64,000 bases of DNA, from the NCBI RefSeq assembly GCF_018860855.1, contig NZ_JAHKQE010000049.1, positions 39,156-103,155 of the forward strand, written 5' to 3'. This DNA is from Amphritea atlantica. GTDB lineage: Bacteria; Pseudomonadota; Gammaproteobacteria; Pseudomonadales; Balneatricaceae. How positions within the stretch are numbered: position 1 is the stretch's first letter; every line of letters starts with the position of its first letter. A program made the position numbers and the translations under genes. The notes below the pieces were generated by a model. The model ran no database searches. It was not told where the DNA came from and saw only the letters and a program-made list of their open reading frames with translations. Positions 1-9,371 of the stretch are shown here, piece by piece.

Positions 1-374
1 AGCTTAAAGAGATCTCCTATATCCATGCAGAAGCCTATCCCGCCGGTGAGCTGAAACACGGCCCTCTGGCATTAGTTGACGAAGATATGCCGGTCGTCGC
101 GATTGCTCCGAATAACTCTCTGCTAGAAAAACTACAGGCAAACCTTGAAGAGGTGCGCGCGCGGGGTGGCAAATTGTTCCTATTTGCTGATTCCAAAGCT
201 CAAGTTAAACCTGGCGCTGATCTTGAGTTGATCACTTTGCCGGATGTACCGACGGTGATGGCGCCGATCATCTACTCGATCCCGCTTCAGTTGCTGGCCT
301 ACTATGTCGCCGTACTTAAAGGCACCGATATTGATCAGCCACGCAATCTAGCAAAATCAGTGACGGTCGAATAG
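1..374 (+). CDS. glmS: Glucosamine-fructose-6-phosphate aminotransferase, C-terminal fragment
   Basis: This is the last ~124 codons of GlmS, cut by the window edge and read in the frame starting at base 3. GlmS makes glucosamine-6-phosphate from fructose-6-phosphate and glutamine, the first step toward UDP-GlcNAc for peptidoglycan and LPS. The visible part belongs to the second SIS (isomerase) domain: [21 protein letters not shown] and the terminal [13 protein letters not shown] are all hallmark GlmS sequences. The extreme 3' coding end is also the sequence that TnsD-type proteins recognise as attTn7. A Tn7-like element has indeed inserted 19 bp after the stop codon, leaving the gene intact but separating it from its terminator at 16046-16080. 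Confidence 0.98.
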   Translation, partial: LKEISYIHAEAYPAGELKHGPLALVDEDMPVVAIAPNNSLLEKLQANLEEVRARGGKLFLFADSKAQVKPGADLELITLPDVPTVMAPIIYSIPLQLLAYYVAVLKGTDIDQPRNLAKSVTVE

Positions 375-393
375 ACGCTTCATCATAGTGTTT

Positions 394-398
394 GTCCT
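394..398. repeat. Target site duplication, left copy (GTCCT)
   Basis: The five bases GTCCT directly abut the TGT terminus of the transposon at 399. The same five bases follow the ACA terminus at 16021-16025. A 5-bp duplication is the standard product of Tn7-family cut-and-paste insertion. The position, 20-24 bp after the glmS stop, matches the known Tn7 insertion point. Confidence 0.95.
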
Positions 399-463
399 TG
401 TGAGATGACAATAAAGTTTGATAAATTACAATAAAGTTTGATATTTTACAATAAAGTTTGATA
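399..463. repeat. Left transposon end with three tandem TnsB-type sites
   Basis: The 16-mer ACAATAAAGTTTGATA occurs three times, at 408-423, 428-443 and 448-463, with a strict 20-bp period. The Tn7 TnsB site has the similar core GACAATAAAG. The closely packed array resembles the Tn7 right end, where TnsB sites overlap the tnsA promoter. By analogy, TnsB binding here could repress tnsABC; that regulatory role is inference. tnsA starts 46 bp after the last copy. Confidence 0.9.
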
Positions 464-509
464 TTTTCTGGTCTCTTGCTATTCTGAGTCAATAGTAAGG
501 GGCTAAGAT

Positions 510-1328
510 ATGCTAGATACAGAAAGGCCGTTAGATCCGAAAGATGAAAAGCGACTTAAAACCAGAGGTGTTGGATCTGGTAAGGATTATGAGCCTTTCA
601 TCAAAGTACATGAGATAAGTAGTACGGGTGAGAGTTATCGTATATTCGGTAGGAACTCAGCTCGTTCACATCATTTGCTATCCCGACTGGAGTTATCTGC
701 CTTCCTTGTTTTTGATCGCTATCAACTCACAACTGATATAAAGGAACAGTTTCCTTTACCCATTGCAGATAGTTTAAGCATCTGTAAGCGATTAGGGATC
801 AAGCACCCTCAAATGTACGGAAAGCTGAAAGTTGTTACTACAGACCTTGTTGTAGAGTTTGCAAATAGGTCTGGCTTAGCTATTGCTGTGAAGTATACCG
901 ATAATTTAGATGACCCAAGGGCCGTCGAAAAGCTGCAAATTGAAAAAGTCTTTTGGGAACAGCAGGGTTATGAATGGAAGCTGTTTACTGAATATCAAAT
1001 TACGCCTGCTATCAAAGAGAATTTAGAGTGGCTTCATGCCGCACATCGAAATTCTAATAGTCTTTATACCGAATTATCTGATCATGATATTCAATTAGTT
1101 GTTGAGCGACTGAGTGGTCTCAATAAACGGCTATCTACAGCTTGTTCTACACTTGATGATGAGTATTCATGCGAGCCTGGGTTTCATATGGGGGTTGTTC
1201 GTAAATCGATAGCAGCTAACTTAATTGATGTGCCTTTAGATAAAGCCTTTAGGCAATGGTTATGTTCTGATATTGCTCTCGTTCAAAGCTTTGATTCGAT
1301 CGATAGAGGAGTCTTCGGTGTATCTTAA
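510..1328 (+). CDS. tnsA: TnsA transposase subunit (endonuclease)
   Basis: This 272-residue protein is the TnsA half of the heteromeric Tn7 transposase, which cuts the 5' ends of the transposon so that it leaves the donor completely. Length matches Tn7 TnsA (273). It follows the family throughout: GKDYEPFIKVHE near residue 24, HHLLSRLELSAFL near 54, the IKHP segment near 97 and IKENLEWLH near 168. Likely catalytic residues of the restriction-enzyme-like fold are E61, D112 and K128, the last in an AVK motif where Tn7 has QVK. The C-terminal part should bind TnsC. The start is supported by AAGGGG upstream. The end overlaps tnsB by 11 bp, so the two are probably translationally coupled. Confidence 0.95.
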   Translation: MLDTERPLDPKDEKRLKTRGVGSGKDYEPFIKVHEISSTGESYRIFGRNSARSHHLLSRLELSAFLVFDRYQLTTDIKEQFPLPIADSLSICKRLGIKHPQMYGKLKVVTTDLVVEFANRSGLAIAVKYTDNLDDPRAVEKLQIEKVFWEQQGYEWKLFTEYQITPAIKENLEWLHAAHRNSNSLYTELSDHDIQLVVERLSGLNKRLSTACSTLDDEYSCEPGFHMGVVRKSIAANLIDVPLDKAFRQWLCSDIALVQSFDSIDRGVFGVS

Positions 1329-3384
1329 TCGAGTATATATCGACCCTTACTCTGAGCCTCCTTCTCAGCTGAGAGTTGTCTTTGATGATATTGATTTCTT
1401 AATGTTGATAGATATTAATGATGATAAAACATGGCCGTATCGGGTTGAGGCTTCTGAATTTGAGAGGTTAGGATTAGAGGAAATACCTGATCCAGTTATT
1501 TTGATAACTCCTGAGCCAAACTCAAAGTCTGAAAAAGCGAGAGATCGTGCTTTTCAGACTTTATTGCCTTTACTTGATGATTACACAGAGTTGTTTGATA
1601 AACGATCACGTAATAAGCGTATCAAAGCTCTTCTTGATAGTGTGGGAGGGTCACGGCTCTATATCACTCGTCAATTAAGGCGGTATTGGCAAAGAGGCAT
1701 GACTCCAGATGCTTTAACACCAAATTATAAAAATTGTGGAGCACCGGGCAAAGAGCGAAGAAACACCACAAGTAAGCTAGGACGTAAGCGGACGATTACG
1801 TCTGGAGAAGGTACGGTTATTACGGATGAGATAGCTGAAATCTTTCGTTTAGCAATAGAGAGCTTTTACCTCATTAGAGATGATATTTTTTTGTCAAAAG
1901 CTCGTATTAAAGCTATTGGTTTGATTAAGTCTCGACATCCAGAAGTTAGTTCCGAAAACTTGCCCACGATGAGGCAGTTTCGTTATTTTTTCGAAAAAAA
2001 TTACAGCAAACCTGATGTTGTAAAGGCGCGTACATCCAGTATTGAGTACGAAAAAGATATAGCACCTCTTAAAAGCACCTCTGTGGCTAATAATTTTGGT
2101 CCTGGAGCTCGCTATGAAATAGATGCCACGATTGCTGATATATATTTAATTTCCGAGCTTGATCCTAATCGAATCATTGGCCGCCCAATTATTTACAAGG
2201 TAAAAGACGTATTTAGCCGAATGACGGTTGGGTTATATGTAGGTTTAGAGAACCCCTCATGGGCTACTGCTTCAGTTGCGTTAGCCAATGCTTTTTGTGA
2301 CAAAGTTGAGTATTGCCGTCGATATGGAATAGAAATTTCTTATGATGATTGGCCTAGCGTAGGGACACCTGCGACCATTACAGCTGACCGTGGTGAGTTG
2401 TTAGGTAAGCATGGGGATATATTGGTTAATCGGTTTGGTATTACGCTCTCTAATACACGAGCCTATCGCGGTAACGATAAAGGAGTAGTGGAAAAATCCT
2501 TCGATATGATGCATGTGGATATATTGCCTTATGTACAAGGCAAGGTTGAACCTCTTAATGGTAAAAAGAAAGCCGGTAAACGTAATGAGTTATCGGCAAA
2601 CTTAACATTATTCGACTTTACAAAGATGGTCATTATTTCAGAGATCAATCGCAATACGACTGTCCCATTAGAAAAATATGATTTTGAGTTTGATATGCCA
2701 ACAGACCTCCCTCCGATTCCTGTTCGGCTATGGCATTGGGGAATCAGTAACCGCACAGGCGTATTGCGAGAAGTAGATCAAAAGCTAACGGCTATTAACT
2801 TACTACCTCACGGCAGGGCGACAGTTTCAACGCTAGGTATCTGTTTTAAGGGGTTGTATTACACTTGCTCTGAAGCGGTGAGCTTAGGTTGGTTTCATAA
2901 GAACAAAGCCTCTAAAAGACCAAAGAGCATTACCGTTGCCTATAACACGTTAGATACCAATATTCTTTATGTTCGGCCTGATCGGCAGTTTGATAGTGTT
3001 TGGGTGTGCTCATTACAATCGCGCAGTCGTCGCTACCAAGATATGAGTCTCATAGAAGCAATGACTATTCAGAAGGAGTCTAAGGGAACGATTGCTAAAG
3101 CGAAGCAAGAGGCGGATTATAAAGCGCCGGATGTGCAGGGAGAGCTAGAAAAAATCGCTCTGCTTGGCAAAAATAGGCAAAAAAATGCTGATTTAACTAA
3201 CGACTCACAAAGGCTGAAGGGGATTAGGGATAATCGGCAGGGGGAAAAAGAACTAGAGCGTCAAAAAGACAGGGACTCTGATAAGAAGCAGTCGAGTAAG
3301 GGGAAAAGAGCAACAGTAACCCCCATTCATTCAGAAAATAGCTCTGACCAAGGCTTTGATTTTCCTGATTTGGATGACTTTTAA
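1318..3384 (+). CDS. tnsB: TnsB transposase subunit (DDE family)
   Basis: TnsB binds the transposon ends and performs 3'-end cleavage and strand transfer. The protein closely follows Tn7 TnsB: RRYWQRGMTPDAL, GAPGKERR, RQFRYFFEKNYSKPD, GARYEIDATIADIYLI and PTDLPPIPVRLWHWG. With the GTG start at 1318 the catalytic triad falls at D269, D357 and E392, each four residues below the Tn7 numbers (273, 361, 396). GTG is chosen because AGGAG lies 6 bp upstream. A longer in-frame start at 1273 would sit inside tnsA without a clear ribosome site. The C-terminal ~100 residues are charged and low in complexity, as in Tn7, where this tail contacts TnsC. Confidence 0.95.
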   Translation: MYLNRVYIDPYSEPPSQLRVVFDDIDFLMLIDINDDKTWPYRVEASEFERLGLEEIPDPVILITPEPNSKSEKARDRAFQTLLPLLDDYTELFDKRSRNKRIKALLDSVGGSRLYITRQLRRYWQRGMTPDALTPNYKNCGAPGKERRNTTSKLGRKRTITSGEGTVITDEIAEIFRLAIESFYLIRDDIFLSKARIKAIGLIKSRHPEVSSENLPTMRQFRYFFEKNYSKPDVVKARTSSIEYEKDIAPLKSTSVANNFGPGARYEIDATIADIYLISELDPNRIIGRPIIYKVKDVFSRMTVGLYVGLENPSWATASVALANAFCDKVEYCRRYGIEISYDDWPSVGTPATITADRGELLGKHGDILVNRFGITLSNTRAYRGNDKGVVEKSFDMMHVDILPYVQGKVEPLNGKKKAGKRNELSANLTLFDFTKMVIISEINRNTTVPLEKYDFEFDMPTDLPPIPVRLWHWGISNRTGVLREVDQKLTAINLLPHGRATVSTLGICFKGLYYTCSEAVSLGWFHKNKASKRPKSITVAYNTLDTNILYVRPDRQFDSVWVCSLQSRSRRYQDMSLIEAMTIQKESKGTIAKAKQEADYKAPDVQGELEKIALLGKNRQKNADLTNDSQRLKGIRDNRQGEKELERQKDRDSDKKQSSKGKRATVTPIHSENSSDQGFDFPDLDDF

Positions 3385-3394
3385 GGGAGCAAAT

Positions 3395-4978
3395 ATGGCC
3401 ATTTTTGAAACAGCTTCTTATATAGATGCAGAGATCTCTGAGTATGAAGATCACCCGTTGATTAATGCGTTGCCTCCTATCAACTCTCCACAGCAAACCG
3501 CTCAGCTTATTCGTCGTATACCTGAAGTGCATCCTGAAGAGGTCACTCTGCCTGCGCATATTAGGAGGCATGCAATGCTGCGGATTATGGATAGTTTCTT
3601 ATATCCTACCAAAGCACATTTGCAGCTTGAGCAAACCGTCTCGTCGATGATTAGACAGGGTTACTTGAGCCGAAATATTGCGGACAAAAGCTATCAGGAA
3701 ACTTTAAATAAAACAGCAGACCTATCTAAAACGGTTAGCCGTAATGCTGGTAATGAAGCATTGGCAAGCTCTGTTATTGGTTGTTCTGGTGCAGGGAAGT
3801 CGACAGCCGTTGAAGCTATTTTAGCTGGCTATCCGCAAGTGATTATGCACCCTCAGTATCAGCATGTGCAATTGGTATGGTTAAAAGTAGAGTGTCCTCA
3901 CGACGCATCTGTAAAGAGTTTGTGTATCAACTTTTTCCGAGCTCTAGATATTGCATTGGATAACAATGGCGAATACGAACAACAGTATGTAAAGCCACGG
4001 TCTAATGTTGAAATGTTGCTGGGTGACTTCGCGCGTATCGCGGCATTGCATTCGATAGGCTTACTTGTCATTGATGAAATACAACATCTTGAACGTTCTG
4101 TTTCGGGTGCTTCAGAAAGAATTCTTCGTTTCTTTGTTCAGTTAACCAATACGATTAAGCTTCCTATTTTATTTGTCGGAACACCAAAAGCTTATGATAT
4201 CTTTTTGCCAAGCATGCGTTCGGCTAGACGAGCATCACAATTTGGAAGCATTAATTGGAACCGGTTCAACACAGCCGATAAAACAGGGAAAGGTAGTGAT
4301 TGGGACCGATTCTTTAGCCAACTGTGGGCCTTGCAATGGTTTAAGTCCCCACAGCCGCTCACAGATGAGATAAAAGGCCTTTTTTGGGATTACTCTCAGG
4401 GGATTGCCCATGTAGCAGTAACGCTCTTCTACCTATGTCAGACGCGCGCTGTGGTCATTGGTCGTGAGCTTATCAATAGGGAGTTGGTCGATACTGTTTT
4501 TAATGATGAACTTCATATGATCCGACCGATGATTCGAGCCCTACAGAGTAGACGCGAAGAAGAAATTCAGAAGTATGCGGATCTTGAAATACCAAAGGCA
4601 AGCTTAATTCAACATGAGCCTATTTATTCACATGGAGAGGGAAATACTCATGCAGAGGCTCGCCAAAGCGCTGAGAAAGGCAAATTACAAAAGCTTGTGA
4701 ATATGCTTGAGCAAGCAGGTGTTGGTGAAGATATTGCTCCCATTGTAGCCGAACAGGCTGTTTCTGAACTTCCTAATGGCAACTTATTTGAGCTGATAGC
4801 TCATATCAATAGCTTAGAAGAAAAGTCTCCTAAACCAGAGAAGAAAAAATCTAAAGTTACCAAGCTGACACCTGCTTATGTTGAGAATGATCTTCGGATG
4901 ATGGTTAGCAGTAAAGGCAATAGTTACAAATCTATGCAAAGTGCCGGTGTTATATTGAAATTATCAGATTATTTGTAA
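3395..4978 (+). CDS. tnsC: TnsC AAA+ regulator of transposition
   Basis: TnsC is the ATP-dependent matchmaker between the target selectors (TnsD or TnsE) and the TnsAB transposase. It also mediates target immunity. The 527-residue product has Walker A GCSGAGKST at 129-137 and Walker B LLVIDE at 223-228, followed by IQHLERSVSG. It matches Tn7 TnsC in order through LCINFFRALDIAL, FVGTPKAYDIF and LRSARRA-like segments (Tn7 TnsC is 555 residues). The ATG at 3395 is preferred over in-frame codons at 3356 because AAGGGAG lies just upstream. It follows tnsB by 10 bp, so tnsABC is one operon. The C-terminal region (~430-527) is less conserved and lysine-rich. Confidence 0.95.
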   Translation: MAIFETASYIDAEISEYEDHPLINALPPINSPQQTAQLIRRIPEVHPEEVTLPAHIRRHAMLRIMDSFLYPTKAHLQLEQTVSSMIRQGYLSRNIADKSYQETLNKTADLSKTVSRNAGNEALASSVIGCSGAGKSTAVEAILAGYPQVIMHPQYQHVQLVWLKVECPHDASVKSLCINFFRALDIALDNNGEYEQQYVKPRSNVEMLLGDFARIAALHSIGLLVIDEIQHLERSVSGASERILRFFVQLTNTIKLPILFVGTPKAYDIFLPSMRSARRASQFGSINWNRFNTADKTGKGSDWDRFFSQLWALQWFKSPQPLTDEIKGLFWDYSQGIAHVAVTLFYLCQTRAVVIGRELINRELVDTVFNDELHMIRPMIRALQSRREEEIQKYADLEIPKASLIQHEPIYSHGEGNTHAEARQSAEKGKLQKLVNMLEQAGVGEDIAPIVAEQAVSELPNGNLFELIAHINSLEEKSPKPEKKKSKVTKLTPAYVENDLRMMVSSKGNSYKSMQSAGVILKLSDYL

Positions 4979-5039
4979 CCGCATCTTGTCGGACAGGGCA
5001 TCCGCTGCCCAAACCAGCCGCAAATGCGGCCGTTATGCG
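4976..5039 (+). other. Hairpin cluster after tnsC, weakly attC-like
   Basis: Two nested inverted repeats are visible: GGGCA/TGCCC at 4996-5010 and GCCGCA/TGCGGC at 5017-5030. They are bracketed by TAAC (4976-4979, overlapping the tnsC stop) and GTTA (5032-5035). The layout loosely recalls an integron attC site, but the outer boxes do not match the consensus well and no integrase gene is present. It may simply be the tnsABC terminator region, although no clear T-tract follows except TTTTT at 5040. Confidence 0.2.
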
Positions 5040-5056
5040 TTTTTGAAGGAACATCA

Positions 5057-5222
5057 ATGTCGATAGAATTAATCAAAGATCTAATATTTCAGTTTTTATC
5101 CTCAGATCAGCTGTAGTGTTCAACAAAAGGAGATTGCTAGTAGAGCTACCGAGGCACTTCGAAGAATTGCCTCTGAGAGTGAAATTAACAAATGTAGTGG
5201 CACAATAAATTTGGCCTCCTAA
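5057..5222 (+). pseudogene. Possible decayed small gene
   Basis: An ATG at 5057 with GAAGGA upstream opens a frame that stops after 19 codons (5116). A second, coding-looking stretch begins at 5112 in the next frame, reading QQKEIASRATEALRRIASES before a stop at 5220-5222. The two together look like one short gene broken by a frameshift. I do not recognise the product. Chance reading frames remain a real alternative. Confidence 0.2.
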
Positions 5223-5770
5223 CTGGACGTTCAATACGGTAGACAAGGAATGAACCGACGCTCACGTTTTGCCATCCAGCTATAGTCGATCAAGAGGCTA
5301 ATCTCAACTCGATAGCAGATTGTTCGATTTTAGCAATAAAGCACCTGTCTGGTAATAATAAGGCGCTCTACGTGCGGCAAGCCGACAGCAATCGCCGCTA
5401 CGCGATCACTAGAAAAAACAGAACAAACTAGCCTTTGTAGTCATTAATAAGCTTCTAGGATATAGTTATACACGATGGGTACTGGGAGTACCTGTATCAT
5501 AGTCTGTTATTGCAACTAACCTGCGCGACGTAGGCTGCTCAGACGGGTATTCAGGATGAACACCACTAATCCTTTTCCCTATCTTTCTGACAGCCTTTGC
5601 CTTTGCGAACTGAGCCTCAGACTCCTGATACTTAGAGCTTCTTCGATACATAGCTTCTCCCATCCATGGGTTTACAATGACTTTATGAGCCATACAAGCT
5701 TACTAGGGATTAAAATAAATTATACGACAGATAAAAAGGCTGTCCTACATGAATAACGATTGAGGCGAAT
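5223..5770. other. Non-coding or degraded cargo stretch
   Basis: This 548-bp AT-rich stretch has no convincing gene. A 75-codon minus-strand frame at 5693-5466 has a plausible composition (charged, with KAKAVRKIGKRISG) but no ribosome site before its ATG and no family I recognise. The stretch ends with the leader of the TerB-like gene, where GAGGCG precedes the ATG at 5771. The promoter of the three-gene cargo operon is presumably here, but I cannot place it. Confidence 0.4.
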
Positions 5771-8041
5771 ATGGAGTTCTGGTTATTAATAGGAGGTACA
5801 GTGATTTTGTACTACGCGATCAAAGCAATGGCAACGCCCTCAAAACAGCAAGCTCATAAGAATAATAGATCAAGTTCCGAAAATGAAATTCGTGTAACTG
5901 TAACTACAAATAATCGGGATGTTGCGAACAGTAATCGTGACGATGATCTGGCTACCTTCAGTATTTCGTACGGCTATGAGGAGGAAAGAAGCAAAAACAA
6001 AACGCCGGGAAAATGGATAAAATCCGGTGAATCTATCACCATAAAGGGACAAGCATTTACTAGCGGTAATTTTTATTTTGGAGGGAAGCTCAGTTCGTTA
6101 GATGGGTACGGAACGGAAGCATCATTAGTTGATGATTCGCTAAAAATTGAAAACAAGCCATCAAATTATGAAGATGAAAGTTTAGGATATTGGCCGAAAT
6201 TTATCTCACTAACACCTAAAGGGCGTGGTGCTTTCCTTAGTTGGCTATCCAGTAATAGAAGTGATCCAGAGACACCTTTAGGTTATGTGTTTATTTATTT
6301 CTATGGCATTGAAAGGCGTATTACTGTTGATTCAATTAAACAGGCGGTGGATGACACGGAATTTAAATCGTTGTTTGACGAAATACTACGCTTAAAAGGC
6401 ATTTACGGTAGTAGTCGTTCCTTTTCAAATTATGCTACACGTCTTTTAGAAATAATGTGTCTATTACGGCCTCACGTAGTGTCACATCCGGAACTTGAAA
6501 AAACACCTCAAAGAGATTCACTGCTATTTAAGCATCGTCTAGCCAGAACGGTAAATGAAGAAAAGCCCGTGTCTGCTGAACTAGCGTTGGCATGGGTTAG
6601 GTTTTATCCGGATTATAATCTAAAGAAACCGGCGCGGCGTTGTAGCTATGAGTTCAGCCAGATGTTTACACGCCTCTATAGCAAAAAATATGGGGACGGC
6701 ATTATCGTCAAACCCAATAAAACACGGTTAAAGATTGAATATCATCCTGCTAGCTCTTCTTTGCGTGGAGTATCATTTCCTCAACAGGATCTTCCCGACC
6801 CAAGCAGCTTGAAAGGCCCTGTAAATAAACTTATTGTTATTGCAGATGAATGTACTACTGAATTAAATGCGTATAGCCGCTACCTTGCTAAACCCGACAC
6901 ATCCCGCACCGATATTGAAGCCGTATTATTACTGCCGGACGATCTTAGTGACGTGGGTGCTACGCTAGGATTAGGAAAGTTTAAGAAATGGGCGGATGAT
7001 GCCATTTCAACGAAAAATGGGCTGGTAAGTGTTGAAGAGTTCTGGACATATACCAAATTGCCATTACCTGCCAAGATCAACAAAAAGGAAGCTGAATTAA
7101 TTCAGAACCTTGCACAAAAAGCCGGTTACGGCATAGCACCCGATACACGTTACCACCATGCTAAAACAAGCGCAGATGGAAAGCTGGTTCTATTTCCTGA
7201 AGGACATGGTAAATACTTTGAACCCTCCAAAGCATTTAGTGAAATGGGTATGGCACTGCGTCTAGGCGCCATGATCGCCACCATTGATTCACATGTCGAT
7301 CAGGCGGAATTGCATTTATTAACTCAACTCATTGACCACGATACTAATTTATCGCCTACCGAGAAACGATCACTACATGCCTATCTTGTATGGAGACTTA
7401 ATACACCTTCAAATGTCACGGGCTTAAAAGCTAGAGTGGAATTGCTCGGTAAAACAGAAAAATCAGCAGTTAGCCGCATATTGGTCAGTGTTGCGATGGC
7501 TGATGGAAAAATTGATCCGGAAGAAATCAAACAGCTTGAAAAGCTCTATATCTTACTAGGATTAGATAAAACCCTTGTTACTGGAGATATTCATGGAATG
7601 TCATCAAGTAAAACGGGAGCACGATCCATCAGCCCTCAATCAGAAACTATTTCGCCAGCTTCCACTACATTCCAGCTCGATGAAAGTATCCTCGCAATAC
7701 ATGAATCAGAAACCAAAGATGTACAAAGCATGTTAGGCGCTATATTTGTAGAGGACGAACCCGAAGATGAATCCAGTGATTCATCTATGGATAACTCTGT
7801 ACCAGATGAAGAAACCGGAATTGATAAACCGCATTATGCGTTGTTTGAAAGCCTGATACGAAAAGATAAATGGGCTCGTGAAGAAGTGGAAGCACTATGC
7901 CGTGATTATGGCCTGATGGTTAGTGGAGCATTGGAAACTATTAATGACTGGTCATTTGAAAAAGTGGATGCAGCTGTACTTGAAGAGGACGGTGACGCTA
8001 TTTATGTCGATCAGGAAATCCTAGAAGAGATAGAAGGTTAA
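5771..8041 (+). CDS. Membrane-anchored TerB-N/TerB/TerB-C domain protein
   Basis: The 756-residue protein begins with one hydrophobic segment (about residues 3-20), so it is probably membrane-anchored with a cytoplasmic body. A low-complexity linker follows, then a region resembling TerB-N (about 60-450, with LGYWPKFISLTPKGRGAF). A TerB-like acidic helical domain lies near 480-600, marked by GAMIATIDSHVDQAELHLL and VSVAMADGKIDPEEIKQLE. A TerB-C-like end runs from ~690 to 756, containing HYALFESLIRKDKWAREEVE. TerB-type domains are known from tellurite and stress operons and often occur beside predicted defence ATPases and helicases. Here it is the first gene of a tight operon, 4 bp before the ATPase gene. 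A role as membrane sensor or scaffold is inference. Confidence 0.75.
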   Translation: MEFWLLIGGTVILYYAIKAMATPSKQQAHKNNRSSSENEIRVTVTTNNRDVANSNRDDDLATFSISYGYEEERSKNKTPGKWIKSGESITIKGQAFTSGNFYFGGKLSSLDGYGTEASLVDDSLKIENKPSNYEDESLGYWPKFISLTPKGRGAFLSWLSSNRSDPETPLGYVFIYFYGIERRITVDSIKQAVDDTEFKSLFDEILRLKGIYGSSRSFSNYATRLLEIMCLLRPHVVSHPELEKTPQRDSLLFKHRLARTVNEEKPVSAELALAWVRFYPDYNLKKPARRCSYEFSQMFTRLYSKKYGDGIIVKPNKTRLKIEYHPASSSLRGVSFPQQDLPDPSSLKGPVNKLIVIADECTTELNAYSRYLAKPDTSRTDIEAVLLLPDDLSDVGATLGLGKFKKWADDAISTKNGLVSVEEFWTYTKLPLPAKINKKEAELIQNLAQKAGYGIAPDTRYHHAKTSADGKLVLFPEGHGKYFEPSKAFSEMGMALRLGAMIATIDSHVDQAELHLLTQLIDHDTNLSPTEKRSLHAYLVWRLNTPSNVTGLKARVELLGKTEKSAVSRILVSVAMADGKIDPEEIKQLEKLYILLGLDKTLVTGDIHGMSSSKTGARSISPQSETISPASTTFQLDESILAIHESETKDVQSMLGAIFVEDEPEDESSDSSMDNSVPDEETGIDKPHYALFESLIRKDKWAREEVEALCRDYGLMVSGALETINDWSFEKVDAAVLEEDGDAIYVDQEILEEIEG

Positions 8042-8045
8042 ACCT

Positions 8046-9371
8046 ATGGAAAAACGTATCCGATTAAAAGAACGTGACGCAATCATTCAATCACTGAAGT
8101 CAGGTGTGACCCCCAAAATTGGGATTCAGCATATTCAGGTAGGGCGAAGTAATGAAGTCAAAGCGTTGTATAAGGACATTGAAAGAATCTCTCAAGGCGG
8201 CGCAGCATTCAGGCTCATCATTGGTGATTATGGATCAGGCAAAACATTTTTTTTGAGTGTGGTACGCTCTATTGCTCTTGAAAAAAAACTGGTCACGGTC
8301 AATGCGGATCTTTCGCCGGATCGGCGTGTGCACGCCTCTTCAGGGCAAGCACGTAATCTTTATTCCGAGCTTATGAGGAATCTGGCTACCCGTAATAAAC
8401 CGGATGGAAATGCTTTAGCTAGCGTTGTAGAGCGTTTTGTAACTCAGGCTCGTAAAGAAGCAGATGAAAAGAACACTGATGTTTCAACAGTAATACATCA
8501 AAAACTGGCGTCCTTGTCAGAATTGGTTGGCGGATATGATTTTGCAAAAGTCATTGATGCTTACTGGAACGGTCATGAGCAGGATAATGAAGAGTTAAAA
8601 TCAAATGCCATTCGTTGGTTACGTGCTGAATACACTACTAAGACAGATGCGAGAAGGGATCTTGATGTCAGAACAATTATTTCAGATAACTCGTTTTACG
8701 ATGCGTTAAAGCTTATGAGCCTATTTGTTCGTCAAGCGGGTTATGAAGGTTTGCTTGTTAATCTGGATGAGATGGTCAATCTTTATAAATTAAGTAGTAC
8801 ACAAGCACGTACATCTAACTATGAGCAGATTCTTCGGATGCTGAACGATTGCCTTCAGGGTTCGGCTGAATATCTTGGGTTTTTATTGGGTGGAACGCCG
8901 GAGTTTTTATTAGATCCACGCAGAGGATTATATAGCTATGAAGCACTGCAATCCCGTTTAGCTGAAAATAGCTTTGCGCAACGTGCAGGTGTTATTGATT
9001 ATTCATCTCCAGCACTACATCTAGCGAGCTTAACACCAGAAGAGCTTTATATTCTCCTGAAGAACCTGCGTCATGTATTTGCCGAGGGTGACACATCAAA
9101 ATATCTCGTTCCAGATGATGCACTAAAATCATTTCTTCATCATTGCAGTCAGACTATTGGGGATGCCTATTTTCGAACACCGAGAAATACCATCAAAGCG
9201 TTTTTGGATATGCTGGCAGTACTAGACCAAAACCCTTCTATGCAATGGTCACAGTTAGTTCAATCCATTGCTATTGAGGATGATCGTCCAAGTGATACAG
9301 ATGAGATTATAATGAATGAAGAGACAGGCGAAATATTGAATTCTGATGGACTAGCTGATTTCAAATTATGA
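8046..9371 (+). CDS. BrxD-type (DUF2791) P-loop ATPase
   Basis: This 441-residue P-loop protein has Walker A GDYGSGKT at residues 60-67 and a Walker B-like LLVNLDEM with the acidic pair near D241. The start (GIQHIQVGRSNEVKALYKDI, then LIIGDYGSGKTFFL) and the late TPRNTIKAFLDML segment are typical of the ATP-binding family called BrxD in BREX systems (DUF2791). Those proteins are AAA+/STAND-like ATPases thought to sense or act on foreign DNA. It lies 4 bp after the TerB-like gene and overlaps the helicase gene by 4 bp (ATGA), so the three proteins are probably made in step. No BREX methyltransferase, PglZ or BrxC is nearby. Confidence 0.8.
   Translation: MEKRIRLKERDAIIQSLKSGVTPKIGIQHIQVGRSNEVKALYKDIERISQGGAAFRLIIGDYGSGKTFFLSVVRSIALEKKLVTVNADLSPDRRVHASSGQARNLYSELMRNLATRNKPDGNALASVVERFVTQARKEADEKNTDVSTVIHQKLASLSELVGGYDFAKVIDAYWNGHEQDNEELKSNAIRWLRAEYTTKTDARRDLDVRTIISDNSFYDALKLMSLFVRQAGYEGLLVNLDEMVNLYKLSSTQARTSNYEQILRMLNDCLQGSAEYLGFLLGGTPEFLLDPRRGLYSYEALQSRLAENSFAQRAGVIDYSSPALHLASLTPEELYILLKNLRHVFAEGDTSKYLVPDDALKSFLHHCSQTIGDAYFRTPRNTIKAFLDMLAVLDQNPSMQWSQLVQSIAIEDDRPSDTDEIIMNEETGEILNSDGLADFKL

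Noticed and set aside
399..463. Short CRISPR-like array
   Set aside because: The 20-bp period and 16-bp identical unit with 4-bp gaps is a TnsB-site array; the spacers are far too short for CRISPR.
1273..1328. Apparent frameshift between tnsA and tnsB
   Set aside because: The overlap is a normal coupled arrangement: TnsA has full length and a GTG with AGGAG starts TnsB at 1318.
5466..5693. 75-codon minus-strand frame in the cargo
   Set aside because: Composition is plausible but there is no ribosome site, no recognisable family and it lies in a degraded stretch, so it is mentioned only in the region note.
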